Shown here one piece after another: positions 38,165 through 47,090 of a stretch of 64,000 nt of DNA (position 1 is its first letter; each line of letters begins with the position of its first letter). The notes under the pieces are model-generated. The model searched no databases and had not been told where the DNA came from. It saw only the letters and a program-made list of their open reading frames with translations. Position numbers and translations under genes: made by a program. The stretch comes from Kitasatospora paranensis (GTDB lineage Bacteria > Actinomycetota > Actinomycetes > Streptomycetales > Streptomycetaceae), in contig NZ_BAABKV010000001.1 in the NCBI RefSeq assembly GCF_039544005.1, positions 62,001 through 126,000 of the forward strand, read 5' to 3'.

Positions 38165-38566
38165 CTGCGGGTGTCCGTGCGGGCCACCACCGACCCGTAC
38201 GCGTGCGACGGGAAGTCCACCGGCGCGCTGACCGCGCTGGCCGCGGCGGCGGGCGGGCTCACCGTGACCAACCTGGGCGGGGACCGCACCGCCCTGCAGC
38301 GGGACCTGCTCGCCGCGAGCCGCACCGGCACCCCCTTCGCCGCCGGCTGGAACCTCGGCGCCGCGCAGACGCGCGACGAGGAGGAACTGGCCGACGTCGC
38401 CCGCCTCGCCCGCGCCCACGGCGCGAGCGCGCTGGTCCTCTACGCCTACGACCTCGCCCCCGCGCCCCGGCTCGACTGGCTCCGCCGTCTACCGCGGGCC
38501 GCGACGGGCGGGGACTCCTCCCCCCACCCCTCCCCACCCCACAGACAAACGGAGCCGGCTCGATGA
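38165..38566 (+). pseudogene. C-terminal fragment of an unknown enzyme-like protein, 5'-truncated
   Basis: An open stretch reads LRVSVRATTDPYACDGKSTG, ALTALAAAAGGLTVTNLGGD, FAAGWNLGAAQTRDEEELAD, VARLARAHGASALVLYAYDL, with strand-helix alternation like the end of a TIM barrel. I cannot name the family. The stop overlaps the start of the ABC permease (ATGA at 38563-38566), so it was the upstream member of the operon. Everything upstream of about 38160 is the inverted beta-helix gene, so its first half and perhaps the operon promoter were lost at this junction. Confidence 0.45.
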
Positions 38567-39504
38567 CCGGATACCTGATCCGCCGACTGCTCCAACTGAT
38601 ACCCGTCGTGCTTGTGGTGTCGTTGGTGCTCTTCCTCCTGCTGCGGCTGATGCCCGGCGATCCCACCCTAGACATCCTGGGCCACGAGGCCAGTGCCGCC
38701 GACCGGGCGGCGCTGCGCACCGACCTCGGTCTCGACGCCCCCCTGTGGCGGCAGTTCACCGACTGGATCGGCGGCATCGTCCACGGCAACCTCGGCACCT
38801 CCTGGCTGACCGGCGAGAAGATCGGCGCCGTGCTCGGCGACCGGCTCCCCGCGACCGCCGAACTCGGGGTGATCTCGCTGGCCTTCGCGCTGCTGGTCGG
38901 CGTCCCGGCCGGTGTGCTGGCCGCCGTCAAGCGCCGCAAGCCCACCGGCACCGCGCTGAACTCCGCGGGGCTCGCGGCCCTGTCGGCACCGCACTTCTAC
39001 CTGGCCGCGCTGCTCGTCCTGGTGTTCGCGCTGTGGCTGAAGGTGCTGCCGCCGTCCGGCTACGTGCCGTTCACGGAGGACCCGGTGGAGAACCTGCGGC
39101 ACATGGTGCTGCCCGCCGTGACGATCGGCTCCACCATCGCGGCCGTCACCATGCGGCAGACCCGGGCCGCCCTGCTGGCCTCGTTCAACGAGGACTACAT
39201 CCGCACCGCCGAGGCCAGCGGCCTCTCCCGCCGCCGGATCGTCGGCGTCTACGCCCTGCGCAACGCGATCGTGCCCGTCGTGACGGTCGTGGCGCTGCAG
39301 ATCGGCGCGCTGATGAGCGCCACCGTGGTCACCGAGACCGTCTTCACCGTGCCCGGCATGGGCACGCTGATCGTCAACGGCATCTTCAGCCGGGACCTGC
39401 CCCTCGTGCAGGGCGCGGTCCTGATGGTCGTGGTGTTCGTCCTCCTGGTGAACCTGCTGGCGGACCTGGTCTACGCGTGGCTCGACCCGCGCATCACGTA
39501 CTGA
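38563..39504 (+). CDS. ABC transporter permease (DppB type)
   Basis: A 313-residue permease with about six helices. It opens MTGYLIRRLLQLIPVVLVVS and has LLRLMPGDPTLDILGHEASA, the typical DppB loop, then the EAA loop FNEDYIRTAEASGLSRRRIV. GGAG lies nine bases before the ATG. Transporters of this class import peptides in many bacteria but also plant oligosaccharides and sugar acids in others. The neighbouring genes (enolase-like, aldolase, glycosidase, GlcDF) favour a carbohydrate-derived substrate. Confidence 0.88.
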   Translation: MTGYLIRRLLQLIPVVLVVSLVLFLLLRLMPGDPTLDILGHEASAADRAALRTDLGLDAPLWRQFTDWIGGIVHGNLGTSWLTGEKIGAVLGDRLPATAELGVISLAFALLVGVPAGVLAAVKRRKPTGTALNSAGLAALSAPHFYLAALLVLVFALWLKVLPPSGYVPFTEDPVENLRHMVLPAVTIGSTIAAVTMRQTRAALLASFNEDYIRTAEASGLSRRRIVGVYALRNAIVPVVTVVALQIGALMSATVVTETVFTVPGMGTLIVNGIFSRDLPLVQGAVLMVVVFVLLVNLLADLVYAWLDPRITY

Positions 39505-39515
39505 CAGGAGCGACG

Positions 39516-40388
39516 ATGGCCACCGAAACCCTCACTGCGGCCCCGCGCCGCCCGGTCCTGGACCGGCTGCGCCGCGACCCCCGCGCCCGACTCGCCCTGC
39601 CGGTCCTGCTGCTGCTCGTCCTGGCGACCGCGGCCCGGCCCTTCATGACCGGCCGGATGCGGGCCACCGACACCGGCGACCTCCTCGCCGGGCCGAGCCC
39701 CGCGCATTGGCTCGGCACCGACGAACTCGGCCGGGACGTCCTCGCCCGGATCATCGCCGGCGCGGCGGTGACCACCGAGGTCGCCACTATCACCGTCGGC
39801 CTGGCCCTGGCCGCCGGTACCGTCCTCGGCCTGGTCGCCGGCTACCGGGGCGGCTGGCTGGACTCCGTGATCATGCGGCTGTCCGACGGACTGCTCGCCT
39901 TCCCGCTGCTGGTGCTCGCCCTCACCGTGGTCGCCGCGCTCGGCCCGGGTCTGCGCAACGCGCTCATCGCCATCGCCGTGGTGACCACGCCCCGCTTCGC
40001 GCGGGTGGCCCGGGGCGAGGTGCTGTCGCTGCGGACCCGCGAATGGGTGTCGGCCGCCCGGATCGTGGGCGTCCCGCAGGGCGCGATCATGCGCCGCCAC
40101 CTGCTGCCGCACCTGGCGGGCACGCTGCTGGTGTTCGCCGCGCTCCAGGTCTCCACCGCGATCATGGCCGAGGCGGCGCTGAGCTTCCTGGGTCTGAGCG
40201 TGCAGCCGCCGCAGCCCAGTTGGGGCGCGATGGTCGCCTCCGGCACCGACCACCTCAGCGCCAGCTGGTCGCTGAGCGTGTTCCCCGGCCTGGCGATCCT
40301 GCTGACCGTGGCCGCGTTCAACACGCTGGCCGACGCGCTGCGGGACGCGCTGGACGCGCACCGGCCGCAGCTGACCGCGCCCCGGTGA
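39516..40388 (+). CDS. ABC transporter permease (DppC type)
   Basis: The second permease, 290 residues. It contains the DppC hallmarks SPAHWLGTDELGRDVLARII, FRGG-like LVAGYRGGWLDSVIMRLSDG, the EAA loop REWVSAARIVGVPQGAIMRR and AEAALSFLGLSVQPPQPSWG. It starts 12 bp after the first permease with AGGAG upstream. The frame is intact. A 323-bp C-rich gap (40389-40711) with three GGTGAC repeats separates it from the binding-protein gene; I see no gene there, and it may contain an internal promoter. Confidence 0.88.
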   Translation: MATETLTAAPRRPVLDRLRRDPRARLALPVLLLLVLATAARPFMTGRMRATDTGDLLAGPSPAHWLGTDELGRDVLARIIAGAAVTTEVATITVGLALAAGTVLGLVAGYRGGWLDSVIMRLSDGLLAFPLLVLALTVVAALGPGLRNALIAIAVVTTPRFARVARGEVLSLRTREWVSAARIVGVPQGAIMRRHLLPHLAGTLLVFAALQVSTAIMAEAALSFLGLSVQPPQPSWGAMVASGTDHLSASWSLSVFPGLAILLTVAAFNTLADALRDALDAHRPQLTAPR

Positions 40389-40711
40389 CATCGCCGGGCG
40401 GCACCGCCCGGCACCCCCTCCCGTACGAACCCCGGTGACGACGGCTCCGGTGACGGCGTACCCCTCCCCGGCCGACGGACACCGCCCGTCCGCGCGCCCC
40501 TGACCGGCCGCAGGTCCCTCCGGTCCCCCTTTCGGTCGCCGCCCGGCACCGCCCGACCCGTGCCCCCGTCGCCCGCCGGGCGCCCACCCCGCCGCGTCCG
40601 CCCGGCCCCGCGCCACGGCCCTCCCGGGTGACCGCGTTCCCTCGCGCGCACCCGGCCCTCCCCCGGCACTCCGCACCCCCACCCGCGATCCGCACAAGGA
40701 AGTGCTCCACC

Positions 40712-42322
40712 ATGTCGCTCTCCTTCCGTTCCTCCCGGTCCACGCCTCCCTCCGGCCCCGCCCCGGAGCTGCCGCGCCGCGCCGTCCTGGTCGGCGCCGT
40801 CGCCACCGCGGCCGGCGCCGCCCTGGTCACGCTCACCGGGTGCGGCAGCTCGGACTCCTCCTCCAGCGGCGGGTCCGGGACCCTGACCGCGGGCTTCGAC
40901 AACGAGCCGGTCACCCTCGACCCGGCGCTGAGCGCCGCCATCTCCTCCGACCGCAACGTGCTGAACCTCTTCTTCGACGCGCTGCTGCGCCAGCGGCCCG
41001 ACGGCTCCTTCGAGGCGGCGCTCGCCACAAAGTGGCAGCAGACCGAAAAGGAGGTCACCTTCACGCTGCGCGACGGGGTGAAGTTCCACGACGGCACCAC
41101 CTGCAACGCCGAGGCCGTGGTCCACAACCTGCGCCGCGTGATGGACCCCAAGACGCTCTCTACCAAGGCGTCCGCGCTCGCCAAGGTCGCCTCCGTCGAG
41201 GCGCCCGACGCCAGGACCGTCAAGCTGAGACTGAAGGCACCGGACCCGCTGCTGCTCACCCACCTGGCGCACGAGGCGGGCATGATCGCCTCCCCGGCCG
41301 CGCTGGAGAAGCACGGCAAGGACTTCGGCCGCCACCCCGTCGGCACCGGCCCCTTCACCTTCTCGGTGTGGCGCTCCAAGGTGCAACTGACCGCCGAGCG
41401 CAACAGCGCGTACTGGGCGAAGGCCGCCGACGGCAGCAGCCTGCCCAAGCTCGGCAAGGTCGTCGTGCGCTTCGTCACCGAGCCCAAGGTGCTGCGCGCC
41501 GAACTCTCCACGGGCGGCGTCCAGTTGGTGCGCTCCCTGCCTCCGGAGGAGTACGAGCAGCTCGCCGACGACAAGCACATCGTCATCAAGGACACCGGGG
41601 TTCGCCGCTCCTACTACGTCGCCCTCAACACCACCGCGGGCCCCTTCAAGGACGCGAAGGTGCGCGTGGCGTTCGCCCGGGCCGTCGACCGCCACGCGGT
41701 GGGCAAGGCGGCCGCGGGCGACGAGTACGACATCGCCCCGTCCTTCGCGACCAGCTCCGACTGGTTCTACGACGGCTCCATCGCCCCCCTGCCGTACGAC
41801 CCGGCCGCGGCGGCCGCGGCGCTCAAGGACGCGGGGCTGCCCAGCGGGGTGCCGATCACTCTCGTCGCCCGCCGCCGCGCCCCCGACCCGACCATCGCGG
41901 AACTGCTGCAGAGCCAGCTCACCGCGGTGGGCTTCACGCCGAAAGCGGAGGTGCTGGAGTTCCAGACCCAGCTGGACCGGATGAAGAAGCGGGACTTCGA
42001 CGCCGCCCTGCTGGTCGTCGACATCCCGCGCCTGGACCCGTCGCTCTCCTTCAACCCCTACTTCACCAGCAGCGGCTCCAACAACTGGTCCGGCCTCAAC
42101 GACAGCGTCCTCGACGCGCTCCTCGCCGACGGTGCCGCGTCCACCGACCGGTCCGAACGGAAGAAGGCATACGCGGACGCGCAGCGCCGCATCATCGACA
42201 ACAACTACTGGGTGTTCCTGCACCAGGCGAAGTCGCCGCTCATCCACAGCAGCAGCCTCAAGGGCATTCAGCTGGACGTAGACGGCCAGTGGCGCCTCGC
42301 CGAAGCAGAGCTGGGGGCCTGA
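40712..42322 (+). CDS. ABC transporter substrate-binding lipoprotein (SBP_bac_5)
   Basis: A 536-residue binding protein. The start ATG 40712 follows AAGGA. The signal reads PRRAVLVGAVATAAGAALVT with lipobox LTGC at about residue 46; the twin Arg suggests Tat-linked export. The mature part shows TLTAGFDNEPVTLDPALSAA, VTFTLRDGVKFHDGTTCNAE, the GTGPFTF segment, DTGVRRSYYVALNTTAGPFK and AFARAVDRHAVGKAAAGDEY of cluster C (peptide/nickel/oligosaccharide) binding proteins. The ligand cannot be predicted; the pathway genes downstream suggest an acidic sugar or oligosaccharide. Confidence 0.88.
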   Translation: MSLSFRSSRSTPPSGPAPELPRRAVLVGAVATAAGAALVTLTGCGSSDSSSSGGSGTLTAGFDNEPVTLDPALSAAISSDRNVLNLFFDALLRQRPDGSFEAALATKWQQTEKEVTFTLRDGVKFHDGTTCNAEAVVHNLRRVMDPKTLSTKASALAKVASVEAPDARTVKLRLKAPDPLLLTHLAHEAGMIASPAALEKHGKDFGRHPVGTGPFTFSVWRSKVQLTAERNSAYWAKAADGSSLPKLGKVVVRFVTEPKVLRAELSTGGVQLVRSLPPEEYEQLADDKHIVIKDTGVRRSYYVALNTTAGPFKDAKVRVAFARAVDRHAVGKAAAGDEYDIAPSFATSSDWFYDGSIAPLPYDPAAAAAALKDAGLPSGVPITLVARRRAPDPTIAELLQSQLTAVGFTPKAEVLEFQTQLDRMKKRDFDAALLVVDIPRLDPSLSFNPYFTSSGSNNWSGLNDSVLDALLADGAASTDRSERKKAYADAQRRIIDNNYWVFLHQAKSPLIHSSSLKGIQLDVDGQWRLAEAELGA

Positions 42323-42326
42323 CGCC

Positions 42327-44213
42327 ATGCCCCTCCTCGACATCAAGGACCTCAGCGTCACCTTCGACGCCATCCCGGCGAGCCCGCCCGTGCGCGCGGT
42401 GGACAGCGTGAACCTCAGCCTGGAGGCGGGCGAGACGCTGGCCGTCGTCGGCGAGTCCGGGTCCGGCAAGACGGTCACGGCGCTCAGCCTGCTCGGGCTG
42501 AACCCGCCCGAGCCGGTCTGCGCCACCACCGGCTCCATCCGGCTCAACGGCGAGGAGCTGCGCGCCCTGGACGCCAAGGGGTGGCGGTCGGTCCGCGGGC
42601 GGCGGGTGGCGATGGTCTTCCAGGACCCCTCCTCCGCGCTGAACCCGCTGCTCACCATCGGCACCCAGATCACCGACGCGGTGCGCGCCCACGAGCGGAT
42701 GAGCCGGGCGGAGGCCCGCGGCCGGGCCGTCCAGGCACTGGAACAGGCCCAAATGCCGGACCCGGAGAGCAGGTTGCGGCAGTACCCGCACGAGCTGTCC
42801 GGCGGCATGCGCCAGCGCGCCGCCATCGCCCTGGCGATCGCGTCCAAGCCCGAACTGCTCATCGCGGACGAGCCGACCACCGCCCTGGACGTCGCCGTGC
42901 AGGCGGAGATCATGGCAATGCTGCGCTCACTCTGCGCCGACCTCGGCATGGGCCTGATCCTGATCACCCACGACCTCGGGGTGGTCGCCGAACAGGCCGA
43001 CCGGGTCGCGGTGATGTACGCGGGCCGGGTCGTGGAGAGCGGCCCCGCCGCCCGCGTCCTGGAGGACCCGCGCATGCCGTACACGCAGGCGCTGCTCGCA
43101 GCCACGCCCCGCATCGACGCGGCCGCCCGCACCCGGCTGTTCTCCGTGGAGGGGCAGCCGCCCCGGCTGCGGGAGCGCGCCACCGGCTGCTCCTTCGCCC
43201 CGCGCTGTCCGGTCGCCGTGGACGACTGCCGGACGACCGTGCCGGAGCTGAAGGTCTACGGCTCCGACCACGCGGCCGCCTGCCTCTTCGCCGACGCCCC
43301 GGTGGAACTGCCCGCCAGGCGGACCGCGCCGGTGCGCGGGCCCGAGCCCGCCGCGGCAGTGCCCGACGGGGCCGCGCCGCTCGTCGAGTTCGACGGCGTC
43401 GACCTGCGCTACCCCGTCCGGGGCGGGGCGCTGCGCCGGGTCACCGGGCAGCTGCACGCCGTCCAGGACGTCAGCCTGCGGGTGGAGGCGGGCCGGACGC
43501 TGGCGCTGGTCGGCGAGTCCGGTTCGGGCAAGACCAGCCTGACCAAGCTGCTGCTGCGGCTGGAGCAGCCCTCCGGCGGCACCGTCCGCTACGACGGCAT
43601 CGACGTGACCCGGCCGGGCCCCGCCGAGCTGCGCCGCCTCCAGCGGGAGGTGCAGGTCGTCTTCCAGAACCCGTACGCCAGCCTGGACCCCCGGATGACG
43701 ATCCGGCAGATCCTCCAGGAGCCGCTGCGGGTGCACGGTCTGGAGTCCGGCGAGGACGTCCTCACCGGGCTGCTGCGGGACGTGGGCCTGGACTCCTTCG
43801 CCCTGGACCGCTTCCCGTCCGCGTTCTCCGGCGGCCAGCGGCAGCGCGTCGCCATCGCCCGCGCCCTCGCCCTGCGCCCCCGGATCATCGTCTGCGACGA
43901 GGCGGTCAGCGCCCTGGACGTGTCGATCCAGGCCCAGGTCCTCAACCTGCTCGCCGACCTGCAGGCCGCGCACGGCATGGCCTACCTGTTCATCACCCAC
44001 GACCTGGCCGTGGTCCGCTCGGTCGCCCACCGCATCGCGGTGATGCGCCACGGCCGGATCGTCGAGGAGGGCCCGGCGGAGGAGATCTACGCCGCCCCCG
44101 CCCACGACTACACCCGCGAACTGCTGGCCAGCGCCCCCGGCCGGCACGCCCGTACGACGGCCGACTCCCCGCACTCCCCGCACCAGGAACGGAGCCCCCA
44201 GTGGCAAAGGTGA
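42327..44213 (+). CDS. Fused double ABC ATPase (DppD-DppF)
   Basis: A 628-residue ATPase with both nucleotide-binding domains in one chain, like GsiA. Domain 1: Walker [19 protein letters not shown] (about residue 42), [20 protein letters not shown], Walker [16 protein letters not shown], then the oligopeptide tail GCSFAPRCPVAVDDCR. Domain 2: [20 protein letters not shown] (about residue 395), [35 protein letters not shown] (Glu-Ala in place of Glu-Pro). It starts 4 bp after the binding-protein stop, and its end overlaps the GTG start of the enolase gene by 13 nt, so transport and catabolism are coupled. Confidence 0.92.
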   Translation: MPLLDIKDLSVTFDAIPASPPVRAVDSVNLSLEAGETLAVVGESGSGKTVTALSLLGLNPPEPVCATTGSIRLNGEELRALDAKGWRSVRGRRVAMVFQDPSSALNPLLTIGTQITDAVRAHERMSRAEARGRAVQALEQAQMPDPESRLRQYPHELSGGMRQRAAIALAIASKPELLIADEPTTALDVAVQAEIMAMLRSLCADLGMGLILITHDLGVVAEQADRVAVMYAGRVVESGPAARVLEDPRMPYTQALLAATPRIDAAARTRLFSVEGQPPRLRERATGCSFAPRCPVAVDDCRTTVPELKVYGSDHAAACLFADAPVELPARRTAPVRGPEPAAAVPDGAAPLVEFDGVDLRYPVRGGALRRVTGQLHAVQDVSLRVEAGRTLALVGESGSGKTSLTKLLLRLEQPSGGTVRYDGIDVTRPGPAELRRLQREVQVVFQNPYASLDPRMTIRQILQEPLRVHGLESGEDVLTGLLRDVGLDSFALDRFPSAFSGGQRQRVAIARALALRPRIIVCDEAVSALDVSIQAQVLNLLADLQAAHGMAYLFITHDLAVVRSVAHRIAVMRHGRIVEEGPAEEIYAAPAHDYTRELLASAPGRHARTTADSPHSPHQERSPQWQR

Positions 44214-45362
44214 CCAGGGTCGTCCTGACCCCGATCAACACCCCCGGCACAACAGCATCACCTGCGGCCACATCCTCGTCGAACTGCACACCGACGACGG
44301 CTCCCTGGTGGGCGTCGGCGAGATGTCCGACCTGCAGCACCTGCCGCGCTTCCACTTCGACGTCCCCGAACTGGAGGCCACCCTCAACGAGATCCTCGTC
44401 GGCCTGGACGCCCTCCAACTGACCGAGGTGGAACGCCGCCTGGAGGCCAACTTCCCGCAGGCCGGCTACATCTACGACAAGAGCCGCGCCGTCAAGTGCG
44501 GGTCGACATCGCCTTCTGGGACCTGGCGGCCAAGCAGCTCGGCGTGCGCGTCTGCGACCTGCTGGGCGGCGCGGTCCGCGAGTCCGTGCCGATCGCCTAC
44601 CCGATCTTCCGGCAGCAGAGCGAGGAGGACGTCGAGCGCAACCTCGCCATGGTGGAGCGCCGCCTCGGCGAGGGCTTCGAGTTCTTCCGGGTGTACGTGG
44701 GCCGCCGCCTCGACCTGGACGAGCGGTTCCTGCGCACCGCCCGCGAGCGGTTCGGCGACCGGATACGCATCAAGTCCCTGGACTTCTCGAACCTGCTGGA
44801 CGCCAAGTCGGCCTGCAACTTCGCCGAGCGGGTGGCCGACGTGGGCTTCGACCTGGTGGAGGCCCCGGCCCCCAACCACGACGTGCGCGGCCTGGTGTAC
44901 GCCCGCGGCCGGCTCCCCGTGCCGATCAGCGAGCACGTCTACGGCTTCCGCTGGGCGCTGGACCTGGTCGCCGCCGACGCGGTCGACGTGTTCAACGTGA
45001 GCGTCATCGCGATCGGCGGGATCACCCCGGCCCGCCGGATCTTCGCCATCGCGGAGGCCGCCGGAAAGTCCTGCCTGGTCGGCACCACCCAGGAACTGTC
45101 CATCGGCACGGCCGCCGCCGCCCACGTCGCCATGGCGATGGTGCCGGTCACCGAGCCCAGCGACCCGGTGGGCCCGCTGCTCTACACCCGCGACGTGGTC
45201 ACCGACCCGGTGCGCTACATCGGCGGCCGGCTGCACGTGCCGTCCGGCCCCGGCCTCGGCATGACCCTCGACCCGGAGCTGGTCGAGGCGTCGGCGGGCC
45301 CGCTGACCTGGGCGTCGACCAGCGCGGCGGCCGTGGTGGACCGGCAGCAGGTGGCCCGATGA
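44201..45362 (+). pseudogene. Mandelate racemase/muconate lactonizing enzyme family protein, two frameshifts, altered active site
   Basis: Enolase-superfamily member of about 386 residues after repairing one missing C near 44245 (INTPRHNSITCGHILVEL) and one missing G near 44503 (AVKCGVDIAFWDLAAKQLG). The N-terminal capping domain and the barrel are clear; metal ligands are Asp in IKSLDFSN, Glu in LVEAPAPNHD and Glu in PISEHVYG. The position of the family's catalytic K-x-K reads FFRVYVG, and the second-strand Lys position reads NVSVIAIGG, so both general-base lysines seem absent. TTQELSIGTAAAAHVAMAM closes the barrel. Expected reaction: dehydration or epimerisation of a sugar acid, but the chemistry is in doubt. 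Confidence 0.75.
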
Positions 45363-46263
45363 CGGGCGCGGCGGGCGGTGCGGCCCCCGCCGCCCCGGGC
45401 GGCCGGTTCGCCAGCCGGGTGGCGCTCGTCACCGGCGGCGCCCGCAACATCGGGCTCGCCATCGCCGTCCGGCTGGCCGAGGAGGGCGCCGCGATCGCCG
45501 TCAACGGCCCCGACCCGCAGGAGGCGGAGGCGGCGGCGGCCGCGCTGCGGGACGGCGGGGCGCGCGCCGTCGCCTGCCCCGGCGACGTGTCGGACCCGGC
45601 GCAGGTCCAGGCGTTCGTCGCCCGCGCCGTGGCGGAACTCGGCGGCCTGGACGTGCTGGTCAACAACGCCGCCGCCGCGATGCTCGGCCGCGGCAGCCTC
45701 CTCGACCTGGACCCGGCGGACTGGGACCGCAGCTTCGCGGTGAACGCGCGCGGCACCTTCCTGTGCACGGTCGCCGCCGCCCGGGTGATGCGGGCGGGGG
45801 CGCCGTCGTCAACATCTCCTCCGTCGGCGCGACCCGCGCCCACCGCGCGGCCGTCGCCTACGACGCCTCCAAGGGCGCGGTGGAGGCCACCACCAGGGCG
45901 ACCGCCCTGGAACTCGCCCCGCTCGGCATCCGCGTCAACGCCGTGGCGCCCGGCCCGGTCATCAACGACCGGTACGAGCTGCTGGACGCGGCGCAGCGCA
46001 GCGCCCGCATCCGGCCGGTGCCGCTCGGCCGGATGGGCGACGGCGCCGACGTCGCGGCGGCGGTCGCCTTCCTGGCCTCAGCCGACGCCTCCTTCGTCAC
46101 CGGCCAGGTGCTCACCGTGGACGGCGGTCTGACCGCCCAGATCCGGCCGCCGGGCACCGACCCCTCCCTCTCCCCCGCCCTCGGGACCGCCGCCGAAGCC
46201 GGAACCGACACCACCTCCCCGACGCCGAACGGCGCCGACCGACCGCGAGGAACCGCATCATGA
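45359..46263 (+). pseudogene. Short-chain dehydrogenase/reductase, one frameshift
   Basis: An NAD(P)-dependent SDR of about 300 residues. The first frame gives RVALVTGGARNIGLAIAVRL (dinucleotide motif TGGxxxIG), CPGDVSDPAQVQAFVARAVA and LDVLVNNAAAAMLGRG. One missing G in the GGGGG run near 45800 breaks it; the second frame gives GGAVVNISSVGATRAHRAAV, AYDASKGAVEATTRATALEL (catalytic Ser, Tyr, Lys) and FVTGQVLTVDGGLTAQI. Its start overlaps the enolase stop and its stop overlaps the next start (ATGA both times). It probably oxidises a hydroxyl of the sugar acid or its dehydration product. Confidence 0.87.
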
Positions 46264-46994
46264 CCGAGACGCCCCAGGCCCCGCTGAACCCCGACGACCT
46301 GGCCGCGCTCCGCGAGAGCAGCACCGCCACCCTCACCACCCAGTTGTTCAAGCTGGGCCTGCGCAACACCTTCCTCGCCGGGCTCGGCCGGGTGACCGGT
46401 GACCGGCCGCGCATGGTCGGCGAGGCGTTCACGCTGCGCTACATCCCGGCGCGCGAGGACATCGACACCCTCGACGTCTTCAACGACTACGACCACCCGC
46501 AGCGCGCCGCGATCGAGCAGGTCGGCCCCGGCCAGGTCCTGGTCATGGACTGCCGCGGCCAGGGCCGGGCCGCCTCGGCGGGCAACATCCTGCTGTCCCG
46601 GCTGTCGGTGCGCGGCGCGGCCGGCCTGGTCACGGACGGCACGCTGCGAGACGTCGAGGAGATCGGCGCGCTGCCGCTGCCGGTGTACTCGGCCGGCGCC
46701 GCCGCGATGACCAACCTGGCCCTGCACCACGCGGTCGACACGCAGGTCCCGGTCGGCTGCGCGGGTGTCGCCGTGTACCCGGGCGACGTCCTGGTCGGCG
46801 ACCGGGACGGCGTGGTCTGCGTGCCGCGCCACCTGGTGCCGGTGATCGCCCGTCAGGCGCGCGAGCAGGAGGACCTGGAGGCGTTCATCACCGAGCGCGT
46901 CCTGGCCGGCGCCCCGCTGCGCGGCACCTACCCGGCGGACGAGGACACGCTGCGCGCGTACCGGGAGAGCCGCCTCGCGAGCACCGCCCCGTAG
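46260..46994 (+). CDS. RraA family protein, probable 4-hydroxy-2-oxo acid aldolase
   Basis: A 244-residue member of the RraA/HMG-aldolase family, whose characterised catabolic members cleave 4-carboxy-4-hydroxy- or 4-hydroxy-2-oxo acids to pyruvate or decarboxylate oxaloacetate; others inhibit RNase E. Seen: FTLRYIPARED, VLVMDCRGQGRAASAGNILL, AGLVTDGTLRDVEEIGALPL with the substrate-binding Arg-Asp, and GDVLVGDRDGVVCVPRHLVP. In a cluster with an enolase, an SDR and oxidases, the aldolase role is favoured. The frame is intact and ends at TAG, followed by a strong hairpin. Confidence 0.85.
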   Translation: MTETPQAPLNPDDLAALRESSTATLTTQLFKLGLRNTFLAGLGRVTGDRPRMVGEAFTLRYIPAREDIDTLDVFNDYDHPQRAAIEQVGPGQVLVMDCRGQGRAASAGNILLSRLSVRGAAGLVTDGTLRDVEEIGALPLPVYSAGAAAMTNLALHHAVDTQVPVGCAGVAVYPGDVLVGDRDGVVCVPRHLVPVIARQAREQEDLEAFITERVLAGAPLRGTYPADEDTLRAYRESRLASTAP

Positions 46995-47021
46995 TCCCGG
47001 GACTGACCCCCGGTCCCTCTC

Positions 47022-47062
47022 CCGGTGTCCTGCGGCGGGGCGGGCCCGCCGCAGGACACCGG
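47022..47062. terminator. 18-bp perfect hairpin between the aldolase and glycosidase genes
   Basis: CCGGTGTCCTGCGGCGGG (47022-47039) and CCCGCCGCAGGACACCGG (47045-47062) pair perfectly around a 5-nt loop. It follows the rraA-like stop by 28 bp and precedes the glycosidase ATG by 29 bp. It may terminate part of the transcripts or protect an upstream mRNA end. Confidence 0.6.
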
Positions 47063-47090
47063 CCACCACGGAAGAAGGCAGGAATCCCCC

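Noticed and set aside
39842..43183. Very long minus-strand open frame (over 1,100 codons) opposite the ABC transporter genes
   Set aside because: It is the antisense of well-supported permease, lipoprotein and ATPase genes and has no domain or ribosome site.
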